A stretch of DNA of 7,978 bases from an uncultured Porphyromonadaceae bacterium (GTDB lineage Bacteria > Bacteroidota > Bacteroidia > Bacteroidales > Muribaculaceae), in the NCBI GenBank assembly GCA_946183895.1, contig CAMHDX010000032.1:1-7978 (forward strand), in the 5' to 3' direction. The position numbers and the translations under genes are program-made. How positions within the stretch are numbered: position 1 is the first letter of the stretch; every line of letters starts with the position of its first letter. Of this stretch, positions 5,159 to 7,978 are shown one piece after another. The notes beneath the pieces were generated by a model. It made no database searches. It was not told the origin of the DNA and worked only from the letters and a program-made list of their open reading frames with translations.

Positions 5159-6994
5159 TCAGAAACGGATGCTCAATGCGCCGCCCAGCACCCACTGGTG
5201 CAGCGACTTCTTGGTCTTGGACACCGCCGGCTGCGTGATGTCAACGTCGGCGAGCTCATTCAGGGCTCGTACCGTGCTTGGCGACAACGTCTCCAGGAAG
5301 CCGAACGGGTTGTAGGTCGCGGTGAACGTCTTGCGGCAGTAGTCATAGTCCATAAACACCTTGAAGGCGAACATGTTCTTGTGAGCATATGCCAGCGAGA
5401 TGCCGCTGCCGAACTTCACCGAGTTGGACGCGTGGACATTGAAGTGGGTCCACTTGCCCGACACGTCGGTGTCGGTCTTGCGCATCAGGTCGGTGCTCGT
5501 GCCGTCAAGGTAGCCCTCAAGGTCCATGGCTAACTCCTTGCCCTCGTAGGCGGCACTCACCTCAATGTCGTTCATCACCGAGCGACCTATAATCGCTTTG
5601 CTGCCCAGGGCAAACCGCTCGGTCAACGGCAGCGAGAAGTACGCACCGGCATCGGCGGCAAACTCGGTGAGGTGGTCGCTCTCGATGGTGAACTGGATTG
5701 AGCGCACGGCGCCAAGCATGTCGGGGTCCGCCATGAACTCCTTGTACTCTGCCTCCTCGCTCAGGGCGAACTGGCTCCAACCGTTGATGGGCGTGGTCTT
5801 GACGCGCAACCTGCCGCCAATGCCCACGTAGGGGCAGAAGAACCACGCCGCCTCGGCGCCAAGCACGGTGGCGGTGCGGAACTGGAGGTGCAACATGCCA
5901 TCGCCGATGGTGCCACTGTCGTCAACCAGCTCCTCGGGCAGGTCAAACTTGAACGCGGGCAGATCCAGGTGCTTGTTGCCAAAGCCCATACCCATTGAGA
6001 TGTCGAAGAACGACGGGTGCTTGCGCAGGTCGGGAAATTCCACCAGGTCGTTGCGCAACAGGCCTTTGCCCTTGAACAACAGGTCACAGATGCCGTAGCC
6101 CAACTCGACCGACAGGATGCCGATGCCGGCTCCCGAGAGCACGTCCGACACCCAGTGACGATTGTTCAACACGCGCATCACGCCGGTTGCGGTCGCCAGC
6201 GTGTAGGCGCCCAGCGAGATCCACCGTGAGCGTGTCAGACCGTACTCCTTGTGCAGGATGGTCGCTGCCATGAAGGCGGTCGCCGTGTGACCCGACGGCC
6301 ATGCGTTGCGCGACGAACCGTCGGGGCGCATTTCCTTGGCGGTATACTTGATGCCGTTGACCAGACCTGCCATGATGGCTGCCGACATCGCCGACGAGGC
6401 CCAGAAGCGCGGCCAGTCGCTGCGACCCTCGTAGCCGCCCAGGTGCAGACCGATGGTCAGCGCCAACGGCACGTACTGCGTGTAGTTGTCAATCTCGCTA
6501 TGGAAGTTGTACTTGATCAATCGGATGTTGCGGTTGGGATTCTTGTAGTTCTGACGAAATGCCTCTTTCTCGCTCTTGGCAATCATGCCGGCGAAGAACA
6601 ACGGAATGCCTACCCACGTCTGGTCTTGCCAAAAGGTGTAGGGTTTGGTGGCGGGATTGGTCACGCTCTTGAACATGCGCCAGTCCATGCCGTGATGGGG
6701 GTAGCCGGTGTTTAACGTCAGCTGTGGCAAGGCAGTCTGGGTGCTGTCGATAGCGGTCTCAACCTGAGGCGCCTCCTCAACCTCAGCCGCCGCGGCAACC
6801 GGCGTTGCCACGCTGTCGGCAAGCACCGCGCTCCCGTCGCTCTCCTCGTCAATTAGGTCGTTGTTGTCTGTGATTGCCTCCAGCACCAGGCTGTCTGGCG
6901 CTATCGTGTTGCCGAGGGCTTCCTCAGCGCGAGCTCCTATGCCAATCATCGCGATAGCCGCGAGAATAAGCATTATTGGCTTGTTGAGTTTCAT
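5159..6994 (-). CDS. PAP2-family phosphatase with C-terminal beta-rich (barrel-like) region
   Basis: This 611-residue protein has an N-terminal signal (about residues 1-23, ending Ala-Arg-Ala) and then an acidic, Ala/Thr-rich low-complexity segment to about residue 90. The PAP2 domain covers roughly 120-310 and has complete motifs: K216-x6-R223-P224, PSGH at 233-236, and R274-x5-H280-x3-D284. His280 and His236 are the expected nucleophile and acid/base of this family. Hydrophobic stretches around these motifs fit a membrane enzyme removing phosphate from lipids or lipid-linked sugars on the periplasmic side. Residues from about 330 onward form repeated beta strands ending in SIRF, like an outer-membrane barrel. 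Ordinary PAP2 enzymes are 200-300 residues, so the tail is a large addition. ATG at 6992-6994 was chosen; an in-frame start at 7039 precedes a proper signal peptide and would lie upstream of the predicted transcription start. First gene of the operon. Confidence 0.92.
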   Translation of the reverse strand: MKLNKPIMLILAAIAMIGIGARAEEALGNTIAPDSLVLEAITDNNDLIDEESDGSAVLADSVATPVAAAAEVEEAPQVETAIDSTQTALPQLTLNTGYPHHGMDWRMFKSVTNPATKPYTFWQDQTWVGIPLFFAGMIAKSEKEAFRQNYKNPNRNIRLIKYNFHSEIDNYTQYVPLALTIGLHLGGYEGRSDWPRFWASSAMSAAIMAGLVNGIKYTAKEMRPDGSSRNAWPSGHTATAFMAATILHKEYGLTRSRWISLGAYTLATATGVMRVLNNRHWVSDVLSGAGIGILSVELGYGICDLLFKGKGLLRNDLVEFPDLRKHPSFFDISMGMGFGNKHLDLPAFKFDLPEELVDDSGTIGDGMLHLQFRTATVLGAEAAWFFCPYVGIGGRLRVKTTPINGWSQFALSEEAEYKEFMADPDMLGAVRSIQFTIESDHLTEFAADAGAYFSLPLTERFALGSKAIIGRSVMNDIEVSAAYEGKELAMDLEGYLDGTSTDLMRKTDTDVSGKWTHFNVHASNSVKFGSGISLAYAHKNMFAFKVFMDYDYCRKTFTATYNPFGFLETLSPSTVRALNELADVDITQPAVSKTKKSLHQWVLGGALSIRF

Positions 6995-7036
6995 CTGATG
7001 TATTTCGGTTATACTTCTGTTTGCAAAAATGACCTG

Positions 7037-7068
7037 CAAAATTAGCTTTTTTTACCGAATTTCACAAA
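7037..7068 (-). promoter_or_regulatory. Bacteroidota-type promoter for the three-gene operon
   Basis: Read on the - strand, TTTG (7065-7068) is followed after 20 bases by TAATTTTG (7037-7044), a full match to the Bacteroidota -7 consensus TAnnTTTG with a -33 TTTG element at normal spacing. Transcription should begin near 7030, giving a leader of about 36 bases before the ATG at 6994. This supports the shorter start for the PAP2 gene. No operator-like symmetry overlaps it. Confidence 0.75.
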
Positions 7069-7132
7069 TTTTTATATTTCACTCAACACATCACAACACA
7101 ATCGTAACACCATCGCGAGTAATCTATGAATC

Positions 7133-7978
7133 CTATTCTTTAAACAGGTCCTCTGACCTAATTACATGTTGTATAGAATATCGATACATATTTTGTTTTA
7201 CACCGAATGGCGTAATGAGAGTCAAGTGCATTGCCTTGTGTGATTTGTACGTTTCGATGAAGCGCCCAACTTTATGTCTAAGATTATCGTCATCCGATTT
7301 GTTAATGGTATATTCTTTTGTTGAGAATTTTATCTCACAAAGGTTAATGGCTTGGTCAGCGCGCTCTATTACCATATCAATCTGTGCGCCCTCGCCATAA
7401 ACGGGGTCATCCTTTACTCGCCATGAGTATACCCTGGTTGATACACCCGAGATGCCTAAAGCCTGCTTAATCTGCCTGACGTGTTCGAAACATACTCGTT
7501 CAAATGCCAATCCTTCCCATGTGTTTCGCACAGAGGTATTCACATTCATGCTCCAGTATTTCTCATCAATATCAGCGTGGTTGTGAATGAATTTGAAATA
7601 AAATAATGTATAGTTGTCCATTAACTGGTAAATGGTTGTATTGCGTTTGATGCCATAATAGCGGTATTGGCGTATAAACCCGCATGCTTCCAAGTCGTCT
7701 AAAACCCGTGTCAAAAGGCCATTATTAGTGATTCCACCTTCCTTTGCAATCTCATCTCTTGTCATGCCTACCCGCTTGGTCCCTAAGGTTGAAACAACTT
7801 GAATGTATGAATCAGGGTTCCGGAAAAGGGAATCATATAGTTCGCTATACTCGTAATGTAGTTTTCCCATCGGTGAGAAGAATAACGCGTCAATATTTTG
7901 TGCAAGGCTTTTTCCGCGCTCCAGCAGGGACCAATAGAAAGGAACACCTCCCATCACCATATAACATTCCAAAATCTC
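7133..7978 (-). CDS. DUF234-type AAA ATPase, C-terminal part (5' end outside window)
   Basis: The frame is open to the window edge, so the N-terminal P-loop ATPase domain lies outside; 281 residues and a TAG are visible. They begin Glu-Ile-Leu-Glu-Cys-Tyr and run into YMVMGGVPFY, a segment typical of this family just after the ATPase core. Counting from the first visible codon, residues about 62-107 form a winged-helix-like unit (TRDEIAKEGGITNNGLLTRV). About 150-255 resembles the PD-(D/E)XK-like DUF234 end: E160 in FERV, D201 in QIDM, and E215-x-K217 in LCEIKFS. Such ATPases are widespread and poorly understood. The gene is AT-richer than the operon next to it: one 60-base line (7261-7320) is 35% GC against 58% for 6301-6360. 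No strong terminator follows the stop. The family call is fairly secure and completeness is unknown. Confidence 0.85.
   Translation of the reverse strand, partial: EILECYMVMGGVPFYWSLLERGKSLAQNIDALFFSPMGKLHYEYSELYDSLFRNPDSYIQVVSTLGTKRVGMTRDEIAKEGGITNNGLLTRVLDDLEACGFIRQYRYYGIKRNTTIYQLMDNYTLFYFKFIHNHADIDEKYWSMNVNTSVRNTWEGLAFERVCFEHVRQIKQALGISGVSTRVYSWRVKDDPVYGEGAQIDMVIERADQAINLCEIKFSTKEYTINKSDDDNLRHKVGRFIETYKSHKAMHLTLITPFGVKQNMYRYSIQHVIRSEDLFKE

Noticed and set aside
6251..6715. A 154-codon + strand open frame opposite the PAP2 motifs
   Set aside because: It lies across the catalytic PAP2 motifs of the real - strand gene and has no recognisable domain.
6995..7039. Upstream ATG start for the PAP2 gene
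   Set aside because: It would overlap the predicted -7 element and precede the predicted transcription start, and would put 15 extra residues before the signal peptide.

Overview
The window looks like chromosome of a Bacteroidota member, most likely order Bacteroidales. The evidence is the absence of Shine-Dalgarno sequences before the starts, one near-perfect Bacteroidota-type promoter (TTTG-N20-TAATTTTG), a signal peptide ending in Ala-Tyr-Ala-Gln, a lipoprotein signal ending LTSC, and beta-barrel-like proteins with aromatic C-termini. I cannot fix the genus. No rRNA, tRNA, CRISPR array or transposase gene was seen.

Left part (1-2987, + strand): a short open frame that is little more than a secretion signal ends 16 bases before a large 955-residue protein. 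The large protein joins an N-terminal region I do not recognise, a Schlafen-type AlbA_2 domain and a C-terminal WYL-like plus WCX module. Its AlbA_2 part carries an E-x4-E...D arrangement resembling the active site of Schlafen-core ribonucleases. It may be a ligand-controlled nucleic-acid enzyme or regulator, and a defence role is possible but not shown.

Middle (2988-3379): a gene-free stretch between convergent genes, packed with inverted repeats. The most striking is an array of six CGTAAAT heptamers, three direct and three inverted, each set spaced by exactly 10 bases around a centre at 3151, enclosed by a second pair of inverted arms. Next come a 17-base near-palindrome, a perfect 17-base inverted repeat and a small GC-rich hairpin.

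Right-centre (3380-7068, - strand): a likely three-gene cell-envelope operon read from one promoter at 7037-7068. In order of transcription it encodes a PAP2 phosphatase with a long C-terminal beta-rich region, a 236-residue barrel-like outer-membrane protein, and a lipoprotein metallophosphoesterase. Two extracytoplasmic phosphatases with an outer-membrane protein suggest work on phosphorylated lipids, glycans or nucleotides outside the cytoplasm. The substrate cannot be read from sequence.

Right edge (7133-7978, - strand): the C-terminal part of a DUF234-type AAA ATPase. It has a winged-helix-like segment and a PD-(D/E)XK-like end, and it is clearly more AT-rich than the operon, which suggests separate acquisition.
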